Below, piece by piece: positions 23,830 through 31,337 of a stretch of 33,785 nucleotides of DNA (positions are counted from its first letter, which is position 1; each line of letters begins with the position of its first letter). This DNA comes from Marine group II euryarchaeote REDSEA-S11_B3N4 (lineage in GTDB: Archaea; Thermoplasmatota; Poseidoniia; Poseidoniales; Thalassarchaeaceae): contig LURR01000035.1 of assembly GCA_001628485.1 (NCBI GenBank), positions 1 to 33,785 on the forward strand. Direction: 5' to 3'. The notes below the pieces were generated by a model. That model worked only from the letters and a program-made list of their open reading frames with translations, ran no database searches and had not been told where the DNA came from. The position numbers and the translations under genes were made by a program.

Positions 23830-25137
23830 ATGAAAACTGAGGACTCTGGAGCGTCTGCGAAGGGAGCAGGTCTGGAATTGAGCGATAGGGAAAAGCCTGG
23901 AATAACGAGGAAGAAGATCGAGATCCCCGCCGAGAAGAAGGGCGACAAGCCGACCTTCTCGTGGGACTACTTCCAGCCGAATGGGAAGAAATTGACTGAC
24001 AAAGACAGGGTAGAATTCCTCAACTCACTTGCAGTCCCTCCGGCATGGACTGATGTGTGGTTCTGCTCGAATGAAAATGGGCACATACAGGCCACAGGAA
24101 AGGACTCGAATGGCCGGTTACAGTACAGATATCACCCCAAATGGATAGAATACAAATCAAAACTGAAGTATGCGAATATAGACGAGTTTGCAGCAGAATT
24201 GGATAGTCTGAGAGATCTAGTAAAGGAAGATTTAGCGAAGAAGGAAATGAGTAAAAATAAAGTTGCTGCACTAGTAGTTTGGTTGATTGACAGATATCAC
24301 ATCAGAGTAGGTTCGGACCAGTATGCACAGGAGAATGAATCCTATGGCCTAACTACTCTCAAAGAGAGCCATATATCTTACAAAAAGGGTGAGAAGGCAA
24401 TAGTTGAAGGAATGAGAGTACTCAAAGGTAGCAACAAACCTCTCCCAAAGATCAATGCAATGATGAAATTCACAGGAAAGTCTGGGAAGGACTGGAAAAT
24501 TTACATTCGACACCCTGAGATTTCCAAACTAATCGAGGACTCCGCCAAGATAGGAGGCAAAGACAAGGAACAGGACCTATTCAGATACGTTGACGAAAAT
24601 GGAAATGACTTCGATATCAAGGCAGAGCACATCAACGAATATCTTAACCAGAAAATGGAAAATAAGTATACTGCCAAGGACTTCAGGACCTGGGCCGCAT
24701 CATGGAAGACCGGCGCTAGACTAGCAATGGTATCTGAAGCAAGTGAGAAAGAGATTAGCGAGCTACCGGAACTACATCAAGAAGCAGTTGAGAAATCTGA
24801 GAAGGACGGTTTTCCACCATATGTAGAATGGTGCGGGAGATACCTCAAGGGCACAGAGGGACTGGCAAAGCTGGCAGAATCAGGAAACCTCCCGGGAGAG
24901 ACCGATAAGGAAAGAATGGCAACAATGCTTGCAGTCATAGACACTGTGGCCGCAGACCTGGGTAACACCAGGGCAGTCTGTAGATCTTCATACATCAGGC
25001 CTATGTTCATGGAAGATTGGGAAGAGAGAGTCTTTTTGGATAGATGGAACGAGGCAAAGAAGGGCCAAATAAGGGGAGAAAATATGTGGCCAGATGAGAC
25101 GGCCGCGATTAATTACATGAAGAAATGGGAAGACTAG
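23830..25137 (+). CDS. DNA topoisomerase IB (poxvirus/bacterial type)
   Basis: This enzyme relaxes supercoils by nicking one DNA strand through a 3'-phosphotyrosine link. The protein is 436 residues from ATG 23830; ATG 23812 would add six. Visible elements are a WTDVWFC..NGH.QATG.D..GR.QY.YH N-terminal pattern, HIRVGSDQYA with the catalytic-site Arg, TGKSGKDW with the presumed catalytic Lys, KDFRTW with the second Arg, and NTRAVCRSSYIRP with the nucleophilic Tyr (residue 388). The position that is His in vaccinia TopIB appears to be Asn, as in bacterial relatives such as the Deinococcus enzyme. The C-terminal extension is longer than in the poxvirus enzyme. Thaumarchaeal TopIB is of the larger eukaryotic type, so this copy more likely has a bacterial or viral origin. 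Confidence 0.92.
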   Translation: MKTEDSGASAKGAGLELSDREKPGITRKKIEIPAEKKGDKPTFSWDYFQPNGKKLTDKDRVEFLNSLAVPPAWTDVWFCSNENGHIQATGKDSNGRLQYRYHPKWIEYKSKLKYANIDEFAAELDSLRDLVKEDLAKKEMSKNKVAALVVWLIDRYHIRVGSDQYAQENESYGLTTLKESHISYKKGEKAIVEGMRVLKGSNKPLPKINAMMKFTGKSGKDWKIYIRHPEISKLIEDSAKIGGKDKEQDLFRYVDENGNDFDIKAEHINEYLNQKMENKYTAKDFRTWAASWKTGARLAMVSEASEKEISELPELHQEAVEKSEKDGFPPYVEWCGRYLKGTEGLAKLAESGNLPGETDKERMATMLAVIDTVAADLGNTRAVCRSSYIRPMFMEDWEERVFLDRWNEAKKGQIRGENMWPDETAAINYMKKWED

Positions 25138-25170
25138 AATGTTGAAGTGAAGCCTGTTCACGGTGATTAG

Positions 25171-25404
25171 ATGGGCATAGGTAGAAGCATAGACTTGCTC
25201 GGATTTCTGTGCCCCATTCCAGTCCATGAGACAAGGAGAGTTCTACAGCATTGTGAAGATGGCGAGATTATTGAGGTAATATGCGACGATCCGGAGACCC
25301 TACACGATATTCCCGCCCTGTGTGACAGGATGGGCGTAATTCTTGAGAAAGTGGAAGAGAAGGACGGAGAATTCAGGTTCCTCATAGCCAATGTGACTGG
25401 GTGA
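25171..25404 (+). CDS. tusA: TusA/SirA-family sulfur carrier protein
   Basis: This 77-residue protein shows the family signature LLGFLCPIPVHETRRVL, with the persulfide-bearing Cys14 in a CPxP motif followed by an alpha-helix. The rest gives the expected beta-alpha fold with D-D-P near 39-41. TusA-like proteins receive sulfur from cysteine desulfurases and pass it to tRNA thiolation, molybdenum cofactor or other sulfur pathways. Which pathway is served here cannot be told, because no partner gene is adjacent. GGTGA lies 4 nt before the ATG and supports this start. The RibA gene begins 13 nt after the stop, so they are probably co-transcribed. Confidence 0.85.
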   Translation: MGIGRSIDLLGFLCPIPVHETRRVLQHCEDGEIIEVICDDPETLHDIPALCDRMGVILEKVEEKDGEFRFLIANVTG

Positions 25405-25417
25405 CTATAGTATTGAA

Positions 25418-26071
25418 ATGGCCGATTCAACTGGAAAAGGCATGAACAGCGCGCGGGTCTACGAACTGGGGGAGGTGCCTGCCGATGCTCGCTTACCCAC
25501 TGAGCACGGAGATTTCAGAATCAAGGTATTCCACGAGGAGGAGACGGGGTTGGACCACGTGGCCCTGCTTCTCGGAGATATGGAAGGACCGGACCCTGTT
25601 CTAGTCAGAGTACACTCGGAATGCCTGACTGGGGATGCCTTCGGAAGTCTGAGATGCGACTGTGGGCCGCAATTGCAAACTGCGCTCAGAATGATACAAG
25701 ATGCAGGGTGGGGGTGCCTAGTTTACTTGAGGCAGGAAGGGAGAGGCATAGGTCTGCATGCCAAGATACAGGCATATAACTTGCAGGACAGAGGAATCGA
25801 TACACTAGATGCCAACCTAATGCTAGGCCACCCCGCCGATGCGAGAGACTACGGTATAGCCTCAGAGATACTTGACTCGGTGGGAATAGAGAAGGTGAAT
25901 CTGATGACCAACAATCCAGACAAGGTGGAGCAGCTTTCTGAGTATGGAATAAACGTAGTAGAGAGGATGGCAATAGTAGCCGGAGTGGGGGAAGGAAACT
26001 TGGATTATCTATCCACCAAGGCCAACAGAATGGGGCATCAAATCAGCGAAGATAACCTGGAGAAGCAGTAG
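25418..26071 (+). CDS. ribA: GTP cyclohydrolase II (riboflavin synthesis)
   Basis: The enzyme converts GTP to the diaminopyrimidine precursor of riboflavin, the first committed step. The 217 residues align well by eye with E. coli RibA. Landmarks are LPTEHGDF (26-33), RVHSECLTGDAFGSLRCDCG with zinc-binding Cys69, Cys80 and Cys82, RQEGRGIGL (105-113), DANLMLGHPADARDYGI, and LMTNNPDKVEQLSEYGI. It is a stand-alone RibA, without the RibB domain often fused in bacteria. ATG 25442 (residue 9) is an alternative start closer to the E. coli length. Many archaea begin riboflavin synthesis with ArfA (GTP cyclohydrolase III) instead, so a bacterial origin is likely. The convergent tRNA-His gene ends 3 nt after the stop. 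Confidence 0.95.
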   Translation: MADSTGKGMNSARVYELGEVPADARLPTEHGDFRIKVFHEEETGLDHVALLLGDMEGPDPVLVRVHSECLTGDAFGSLRCDCGPQLQTALRMIQDAGWGCLVYLRQEGRGIGLHAKIQAYNLQDRGIDTLDANLMLGHPADARDYGIASEILDSVGIEKVNLMTNNPDKVEQLSEYGINVVERMAIVAGVGEGNLDYLSTKANRMGHQISEDNLEKQ

Positions 26072-26074
26072 TTC

Positions 26075-26150
26075 TGGGGCCGTGACCGGGACTCGAACCC
26101 GGGCCGGCGGGACCACAACCCACCGTGCTAACCGCTACACCATCACAGCC
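26075..26150 (-). tRNA. tRNA-His (GUG) with encoded G-1 and CCA
   Basis: On the minus strand the sequence folds as a cloverleaf. The acceptor GCTGTGA pairs with TCACGGC (one U-G pair). The D arm is GTG/CAC around TAGCGGTTAG, the anticodon stem is GTGGG/CCCGC, and the loop TTGTGGT carries anticodon GTG. The T stem CCGGG/CCCGG encloses TTCGAGT. An extra G at the 5' end (G-1, complement of 26150) can pair with discriminator C73 (complement of 26078), the identity mark of tRNA-His. CCA is encoded at 26075-26077. There is no intron. Confidence 0.95.
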
Positions 26151-26177
26151 AGAATTAAGTTGGGCGTGAGTCAGCCC

Positions 26178-26186
26178 GTATTTCAA
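26178..26186 (-). promoter_or_regulatory. Possible TATA-like element for tRNA-His
   Basis: Read on the minus strand this is TTGAAATAC, centred about 32 nt before the tRNA 5' end. Transcription would then begin roughly six nucleotides before the mature end, leaving a short leader for RNase P. The support is composition and spacing only. Confidence 0.3.
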
Positions 26187-26224
26187 CAGTTTTGCAAGAT
26201 TGGCCAGAAGCCAAACACCAACGC

Positions 26225-26232
26225 CTTGAAGC
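26225..26232 (+). promoter_or_regulatory. TATA-like element for the surface-protein gene
   Basis: CTTGAAGC is centred 26.5 nt before ATG 26255 and nearly repeats the element before the topoisomerase gene. It supports ATG 26255, which begins directly with a signal peptide, over the longer frame from 26192. Confidence 0.35.
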
Positions 26233-26254
26233 GGGGAAAGCCGTCGTTGACCCC

Positions 26255-28621
26255 ATGGGATATTGCAGGGCGGCCTCATTTCTCGTGGCACTATTCCTAA
26301 CTTCCCTATCCCTTCCCGTAGCCTTTGGAGATACTGTAATCTCTTCGGAGGAAGTCGAAATTCTGGAGGCTGGAAGTTTCCAAATACCCTCGGAGTGGTC
26401 CTTCGAAACTACTACCGGTTTCTCAACCGATCAGGCAGAGTACACCATTGGAATGGTGGCAGATGGCGAGATGTCCTTCACCCATGCCAGACCGGACAAC
26501 TTCGCTGAATACACATCTTGGGCAAGCAGTGGATGTAGTTCCTGTAATGCCACATTCGGGGAAGCGGATGGATTCTACTCGTGGTCCAGGGGTCCGGACA
26601 TAACAATGGGGGGATACAGTTACTCTGGACTGGATTCTATGGAAATTGAACAGGTATCACTAGTTTTACACATCTCCATCCCTGATGCTCTTCCTTCAGA
26701 TGAGGTGAATGTGATTATGCAGAATCACGGTTCTGACATTCTCGTGACCACATTTGCGAGAACTCTGGGCCCACTTAATCGCATGATCAACCCGCTTGTG
26801 GTGAACCTGGATAGTCACTTGGACTGGGATTGGCCGAAATTAGAGCAAACCCAGTTCAATGTGGACTACGTGTCTGACAACCAAGGAGCTGATGACTCCG
26901 AGGTCAGGGTCGATGCTGTAGGATTGAGGGTGAAGTACCACCAGCCTTGGTTCTCTTTCGAAAACGCTAGAGCAGAGCACTCATCGATACTGGAAAATGT
27001 GCCAGTTTTCGACATTAGTACCTACGATGGAGAAATATCAGGACTTGAACATAGCACGTGTGGGCTCGTCCCTAGTGGAGAGGAGAGTGGAATTTGGGAA
27101 TTCCGGGTTTCAGCACCATCCGACCAGAAAATAGGAAGAGTGCATGTTTCTGGAGTGGGGAATCACAGCATTTGGTTCTCTCATGAGGGTACAGACGGAG
27201 AGTATGTGGAGATTGATTCTGGCGATTTGGTCTGGGGTAAGGCTGAGATCGTTGATTTCAGAATCCTAGTGGAAGATGGTTGTATCTCTGGATCCAGAGT
27301 TGACTTGAACGACCCCCACCTAATTGTCAGTGGAAGGGTTTCAGGTGGTTTTGCTGGACTCTCGAGCGAGTCGAGTAATATCAGATTCGCCATAGGGCCA
27401 TTCCTAGTACACACAGAGCAAATGGACTCTGGAGAGTTCGAGTTCTCAGTGCCTGTTGGATATGCACTCCCTCCCGAAGGTGAGGCCCTCAGAATAGGGG
27501 TTGCTGCGAGATTCCAATGGTCTTCAAATGGAACCTCAGAGAACACTGTTGTTCACATAGGTTCGATGTCAATTTCTGGGGGATTCTCGCTAGAGTGGGA
27601 TAGATCTCCAATCTGTGAGGAAATCGCTGATGTAAGCCTCATCGAGGACGAAGGCGGAGAGATAATCTCTGTCTATTCAATTTGCAATGATGACATCACA
27701 GGACCTCAGAGTCTGGAAGTCAGGGCTCATAGTTCTGACAATAGTACCCTCCTGGCTTACGGCGAGGGAGGACTTCTGATGATTGAGCCAGAAGATGAGG
27801 CAAGTGGTACTGCCGAGGTTTTCGTCCAAGTGATTGACGAAGTTGGGAACATTTGGACCGATTCCTTCTTCGTGGAAGTAGAGCCAGTCATGGACCCCCC
27901 GGAGTTTGGCTATGTACCAGGTATCCTTTACATCGAACTAGGCGAGTCTGGAGTCATAGCTCCAGAAATTTTCGATCCGGATACGGAGTCCCTCTCCATC
28001 ACCACTAGCAAATCCTGGGCCTCAGTAAACGATGCAGGTGAGATATTCTTACAACCTGTAGAAACGGGCGAACACCTACTAACGATATCCGTCACTGACG
28101 GAAATTCAATGATCACTAGAGACGTGGTAATCATTGTTACCTCTAAACCAGATCTAATGGTAGAGTCTATGGAAATTAGGATTGGAGGACTAGAGGCAGA
28201 TGATCTGGAGAATGGGGATGTTGTAGAGGTGATTGGATTCATCCGTAATCAAGGAAGGGAGGCTGCTCAGAATGTATCATTCTACTGTATGTTGAATGGG
28301 ATTCTGGTTGGGACGGGAGAGATTTCGGAATTAGACCCTGGAGGCCTTTCTATGGCGACTTGTGACATCCAACTGATTGTGCCTTCTGAAGTAGCCATCT
28401 TCACCGTTGAGATAGATGGAACGAACTCGATTGAAGAGACAATAGAAGGTAACAACGTTCATTCTGTAGAATTCCCAATTGGGAGCCCAAGTACTGGGAC
28501 CGATGAGGGCAATGCGAGTTCGGCCATAGTGGCCTTATCCGTTGTGGCGATTCTGTTTTCGCTAGCAGCGTTCCAGATGAGTCCGAAATCACCCAAGAAG
28601 GAGTTCCAACGAAGGAAATAG
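26255..28621 (+). CDS. Membrane-anchored surface protein with cadherin/Ig-like and CARDB-like domains
   Basis: This is a 788-residue protein from ATG 26255. The first 25 or so residues (MGYCRAASFLVALFLTSLSL) are a signal peptide ending near VAFG. A large beta-rich ectodomain follows, with about seven cysteines, among them a CSSC motif in its first part. Near residues 545-630 lies a cadherin/Ig-like segment (P-E-F, DPDTESLSI, ISVTDGNS). Residues about 630-745 look like a CARDB adhesion domain, with a VIGFIRNQGREAAQNVSF strand pattern and an IEETIEGNNVHSVEF end. A single membrane helix (about 754-773) and a short basic tail (KSPKKEFQRRK) finish the protein. It is likely an exported cell-surface protein anchored by its C-terminus. 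I recognise no enzymatic motif. An in-frame ATG at 26192 would place 21 hydrophilic residues before the signal peptide and is less likely. Confidence 0.8.
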   Translation: MGYCRAASFLVALFLTSLSLPVAFGDTVISSEEVEILEAGSFQIPSEWSFETTTGFSTDQAEYTIGMVADGEMSFTHARPDNFAEYTSWASSGCSSCNATFGEADGFYSWSRGPDITMGGYSYSGLDSMEIEQVSLVLHISIPDALPSDEVNVIMQNHGSDILVTTFARTLGPLNRMINPLVVNLDSHLDWDWPKLEQTQFNVDYVSDNQGADDSEVRVDAVGLRVKYHQPWFSFENARAEHSSILENVPVFDISTYDGEISGLEHSTCGLVPSGEESGIWEFRVSAPSDQKIGRVHVSGVGNHSIWFSHEGTDGEYVEIDSGDLVWGKAEIVDFRILVEDGCISGSRVDLNDPHLIVSGRVSGGFAGLSSESSNIRFAIGPFLVHTEQMDSGEFEFSVPVGYALPPEGEALRIGVAARFQWSSNGTSENTVVHIGSMSISGGFSLEWDRSPICEEIADVSLIEDEGGEIISVYSICNDDITGPQSLEVRAHSSDNSTLLAYGEGGLLMIEPEDEASGTAEVFVQVIDEVGNIWTDSFFVEVEPVMDPPEFGYVPGILYIELGESGVIAPEIFDPDTESLSITTSKSWASVNDAGEIFLQPVETGEHLLTISVTDGNSMITRDVVIIVTSKPDLMVESMEIRIGGLEADDLENGDVVEVIGFIRNQGREAAQNVSFYCMLNGILVGTGEISELDPGGLSMATCDIQLIVPSEVAIFTVEIDGTNSIEETIEGNNVHSVEFPIGSPSTGTDEGNASSAIVALSVVAILFSLAAFQMSPKSPKKEFQRRK

Positions 28622-28682
28622 TGCGGTAATGCACAGTTACTGGGCTACGTTTGGCTGATAATCTGAGCAAAATAGGCAATGG

Positions 28683-28690
28683 TTATACAA
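28683..28690 (+). promoter_or_regulatory. TATA-like element in the convergent intergenic gap
   Basis: TTATACAA is centred about 25 nt before position 28711, the first base of the stem-loop described next. It is the best TATA match in the gap and would fire away from the upstream gene. Confidence 0.35.
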
Positions 28691-28710
28691 GGAGCGAAAG
28701 CCAAAGCAAA

Positions 28711-28746
28711 CTACCGCGCTAGTGGCTCCGGTCACGGATGCGGTGG
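28711..28746 (+). ncRNA. Possible small structured RNA
   Basis: The outer stem pairs CTACCGC (28711-28717) with GCGGTGG (28740-28746): seven pairs, one of them U-G. Within it GTGGC (28722-28726) pairs with GGTCAC bases 28731-28735, closed by a C(UCCG)G loop, a stable UNCG-type tetraloop. Four unpaired bases lie on each side between the stems. No known RNA family is recognised. A 21-codon reading frame (28759-28824) follows, so this could instead be a structured leader. The rest of the gap (28622-28829) shows no convincing gene. Confidence 0.3.
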
Positions 28747-28829
28747 TGTGTGTGAAAAATGATGGTATTGAAAATTAGGCTGGAAACAGACGAGTGGATA
28801 TACGAAGAGCATGAGACTGCGTAAGCGAT

Positions 28830-29810
28830 CTAATCCTTCGACCAAGTCTGCGGATATGTCCCAGGTGGCATTATCACTGTCTTTGGTGCTGCTATCTGGC
28901 CGGATTTCATTTCCGGGATAGAATCCGAGTGGACCGAAAGTTCGGAGATTGCTACAGCCTCCCCCTTTAGGCTAGAGATCAAGACTGACGAACCAAGAGG
29001 TAGTCCTTTCGGGACTGAGACGACTCCGGGCCTAGCGAGTGGGGCTCCGTGCGAAAGGGCCGACACCGCCCCATCCTTGATCACTATCCTGGGAATGTCG
29101 TTTAGCACCGTTTCTACGGGGCAGACCAGTCTCTCCAGTCCCCTGGGGTCATCATGCTCCTTCCAGAGGAAGACTGCATCTGCGAGTTGCTGCATCGAGC
29201 ATGCCATATGATGCTCGAGAGGGCCGCTCCTGGTTCTATGAAGTTCCAATAACTCACACTTGTTTCCCGAAAGAAGGCCCAAATCCTTCACCATTGTCCT
29301 GATGTAGGTTCCAGCCTCGCAACTGATCGAGAGCAAGTGCACCCTATCCCCCTCTTCTGTTTGGACCAGTCTAGACTCAGAAACCTCCCTTGTCCGGACT
29401 TGGATCTTTACTGCAGATTCCTTCGGTGGGACATTGAATATCTCGCCTTTCATTGCGTTTACCAGGGAATTTAGTTTATCTTCCGGAACTGGTGTCTTGA
29501 AGCGTATCACAGCAACGTAACTTTTTGGCTTCCTAAGGAGTTCCGCCGTGATCTTTGTCGATCTGCCGCAAAGAAGGGTGAGTAGACCGGTTGCAAATGG
29601 ATCCAACGTTCCACCATGTCCGATTCGTTTGATCCCTAGCATGGATCTAGCCCATGCTGCTAGTTGGTGGCTTGACGGTCCGGGGGGTTTGTCCACCAGG
29701 ATAATGCCGCATTCGAGGAGTTCTTCCAATGGTCTTTCCTCGGGATTGCAGCCAAAGGAATTGTTTGTTTTCGCGGAAGGATCTATCGACCATGTTTCCG
29801 AATCCATCAT
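28830..29810 (-). CDS. tRNA/rRNA pseudouridine synthase Cbf5/TruB family
   Basis: This 326-residue protein isomerises uridine to pseudouridine. In archaea it works either alone at tRNA U55 or as the catalytic core of H/ACA ribonucleoproteins. Landmarks are GIILVDKPPGPSSHQ (35-49), GHGGTLDPFATGLL with catalytic Asp70 (64-77), SYVAVIRF (97-104) and a C-E-A-G-T-Y-I-R-T motif near 180-190. The last 75 or so residues form a PUA domain with HGAPLARPGV. Length and PUA domain fit archaeal Cbf5 better than bacterial TruB. The start follows the cytidylate kinase stop by one nucleotide (TGA-A-ATG), so translation is coupled. Two adjacent ATGs make the start uncertain by one codon. Confidence 0.93.
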   Translation of the reverse strand: MMDSETWSIDPSAKTNNSFGCNPEERPLEELLECGIILVDKPPGPSSHQLAAWARSMLGIKRIGHGGTLDPFATGLLTLLCGRSTKITAELLRKPKSYVAVIRFKTPVPEDKLNSLVNAMKGEIFNVPPKESAVKIQVRTREVSESRLVQTEEGDRVHLLSISCEAGTYIRTMVKDLGLLSGNKCELLELHRTRSGPLEHHMACSMQQLADAVFLWKEHDDPRGLERLVCPVETVLNDIPRIVIKDGAVSALSHGAPLARPGVVSVPKGLPLGSSVLISSLKGEAVAISELSVHSDSIPEMKSGQIAAPKTVIMPPGTYPQTWSKD

Positions 29811-29811
29811 T

Positions 29812-30360
29812 TCACCTTTCCAGTATGGCGTCTACTTCGTTGAATACTTCAGACTCGTCCTTGCTATCTGCGTCGATAACAAGGTGATACGGCGACATGT
29901 CATCCAAATCTATCCCATATAGTGACGAGTACCTATCCATGTCATCTTCCTGTCTCTGCTGGGAACGTTGGAGACAATCGGAGAAATCGCCCCCTTCCCT
30001 CTTTTGAATGCGCCGTGCCCTCTCTTTGTCCGAAACGCTCACCCAAATTCTTAGGCATTCAAGATCGTTCTTATGTGCCCACCAGCCACTGAGTCTGCTC
30101 TCCACAATCTCGGGAGATTCTGGGGATGACATGCGTTTCTGGAGAAGTTCGTCTAGATGCCTGTCTACATCGGTGTCCTTTTTTGCTTCTGCGCTTAATT
30201 CCTCTACGGATAAGCCGCGGGATCTGGCTTCTTCCCTGAAAACGTCGCCGCCATTCATGGATCTCCAGCCTCTCGATTCTGCAATCTTGGCCACCAGTGT
30301 CGTTGTCCCACTTCCTGGGGGGCCGCTGATCGTCACCTTTAGCAAAGTGATCATCTCCAC
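29812..30360 (-). CDS. cmk: Cytidylate kinase (archaeal type)
   Basis: The enzyme phosphorylates CMP or dCMP with ATP. This 182-residue protein carries the nucleotide-binding loop GPPGSGTTT (13-21) typical of archaeal Cmk, where the usual Lys is replaced by Thr. It also has NGGDVFREEA (36-45), a central DRHLDELLQKR element and an R-I-x-x-R-E lid segment near 116-122. The end is a DLVID-like strand (HLVIDADSKDESEVF). The start overlaps the DUF106 gene by 10 nt and the stop nearly touches the Cbf5 start. ATG 30354 (residue 3) is an alternative start. Clustering of cmk with DUF106 and cbf5 is a conserved archaeal arrangement. Confidence 0.92.
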   Translation of the reverse strand: MEMITLLKVTISGPPGSGTTTLVAKIAESRGWRSMNGGDVFREEARSRGLSVEELSAEAKKDTDVDRHLDELLQKRMSSPESPEIVESRLSGWWAHKNDLECLRIWVSVSDKERARRIQKREGGDFSDCLQRSQQRQEDDMDRYSSLYGIDLDDMSPYHLVIDADSKDESEVFNEVDAILER

Positions 30361-31274
30361 TCGCTTCTACACACGTCGCACCTGAGGAGCCCTTTTGGGG
30401 TTCTGGAAATCATATCGGAATTGCAAATCTTGCACTTTGAACCCTCTCGAGGGGGCGCTACATGCTTATTTCCCGAACGTCTTTGGTCGATATTCTTGGA
30501 GCTCCCCCCTGTTTTCCTTGGTCCCGACCTCCTCTGTGATTTTCTAACTGAAGATGATGCTGACTTCCCCTTTGCATCATCGAGCATGTGCATTAGAGGC
30601 TCTGGGATGGTCTCTCCTGACAGTACCAGAGGATGCCGGGAGAAACGGACGATCTTGATGTGTCTGTCCAGAATTCTTCCCAAGGGAGCACTCATTGCTA
30701 TGTAAGTCGCTATCCAAGCCGGGAATATCCAGAGTACTCTGGCATTGAAGCTCCACATGGGGTCCCATGGTAAGCTGACGAATCCTACTCTGAATGATTC
30801 CACGGAACCCGCCATCCAACTGAAAATTGCGATTATGAAGACCATTGTGAAGACCATCGGTTTCATCATCGAGGATTGCATTTTCATTTGCTCGGGCATC
30901 ATCTCGAGCTGAATCTTTTGCATCTTATCTGCCATGGCTGTGTCTCTGGCCATCCTTGCTTCTCTGAGTTGCTTCCCAATCTGTCTGCTCCTGTGGGAGA
31001 AATGAGCTTGCTGTAGTGGGTCCATGAAGAATGAGCGAATGATTGTGTTCACGACCATAATTGAAGAGCCGACAATGAAAACAGTCGGGACAAAGTAGGT
31101 TTGATGGAAGGGCAACATAGGTTCTAGTACCGAACCTGCTGAATCTGATAGTCCGACTCTTAGACCGGGATAGAACATCAACATGACCATCATCCCAAGG
31201 AGCAACAACATGGGAAGCATCATTGATGCCATGGCATCCGCTTGGGCATCCCCGCCCGATTCTGCTGGTGCCAT
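30351..31274 (-). CDS. DUF106 family YidC/EMC3-like membrane insertase with zinc-ribbon tail
   Basis: This 307-residue membrane protein belongs to the archaeal DUF106 (Ylp1) family, related to YidC, EMC3 and Get1, which helps insert membrane proteins. Helices are predicted at about 18-36, 60-79, 136-156 and 180-200. A Met-rich, charged cytosolic hairpin (about 90-135, with MMPEQMKMQSSMMKPM) lies between the second and third, a typical family feature. A basic, low-complexity linker (235-278) leads to CKIC...CDVC (281-302), a predicted zinc ribbon. That tail is not part of the core family fold. ATG 31274 is supported by a TATA-like GTTATTCT centred about 26 nt upstream. The gene overlaps cmk. 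Confidence 0.88.
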   Translation of the reverse strand: MAPAESGGDAQADAMASMMLPMLLLLGMMVMLMFYPGLRVGLSDSAGSVLEPMLPFHQTYFVPTVFIVGSSIMVVNTIIRSFFMDPLQQAHFSHRSRQIGKQLREARMARDTAMADKMQKIQLEMMPEQMKMQSSMMKPMVFTMVFIIAIFSWMAGSVESFRVGFVSLPWDPMWSFNARVLWIFPAWIATYIAMSAPLGRILDRHIKIVRFSRHPLVLSGETIPEPLMHMLDDAKGKSASSSVRKSQRRSGPRKTGGSSKNIDQRRSGNKHVAPPREGSKCKICNSDMISRTPKGLLRCDVCRSEWR

Positions 31275-31296
31275 AACGCATCGACACGAAGGACTG

Positions 31297-31304
31297 AGAA
31301 TAAC
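31297..31304 (-). promoter_or_regulatory. TATA-like element for the DUF106-cmk-cbf5 operon
   Basis: On the minus strand GTTATTCT is centred 26.5 nt before ATG 31274, again implying a leaderless transcript. It lies in the 63-bp gap after the preceding minus-strand gene, so the three-gene operon can be expressed separately. Confidence 0.45.
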
Positions 31305-31337
31305 ACTTCGGTGATGGAGGGTGGGGGCTACACTATG

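Noticed and set aside
26192-26254. Longer start (ATG 26192) for the CARDB-like surface protein
   Set aside because: It would bury the signal peptide behind 21 hydrophilic residues, and the TATA-like element fits ATG 26255.
28755-28812. Box C/D guide RNA candidate (ATGATGG resembling box C)
   Set aside because: No convincing box D (CUGA) or C'/D' pair at the right distance, so the match is probably chance.
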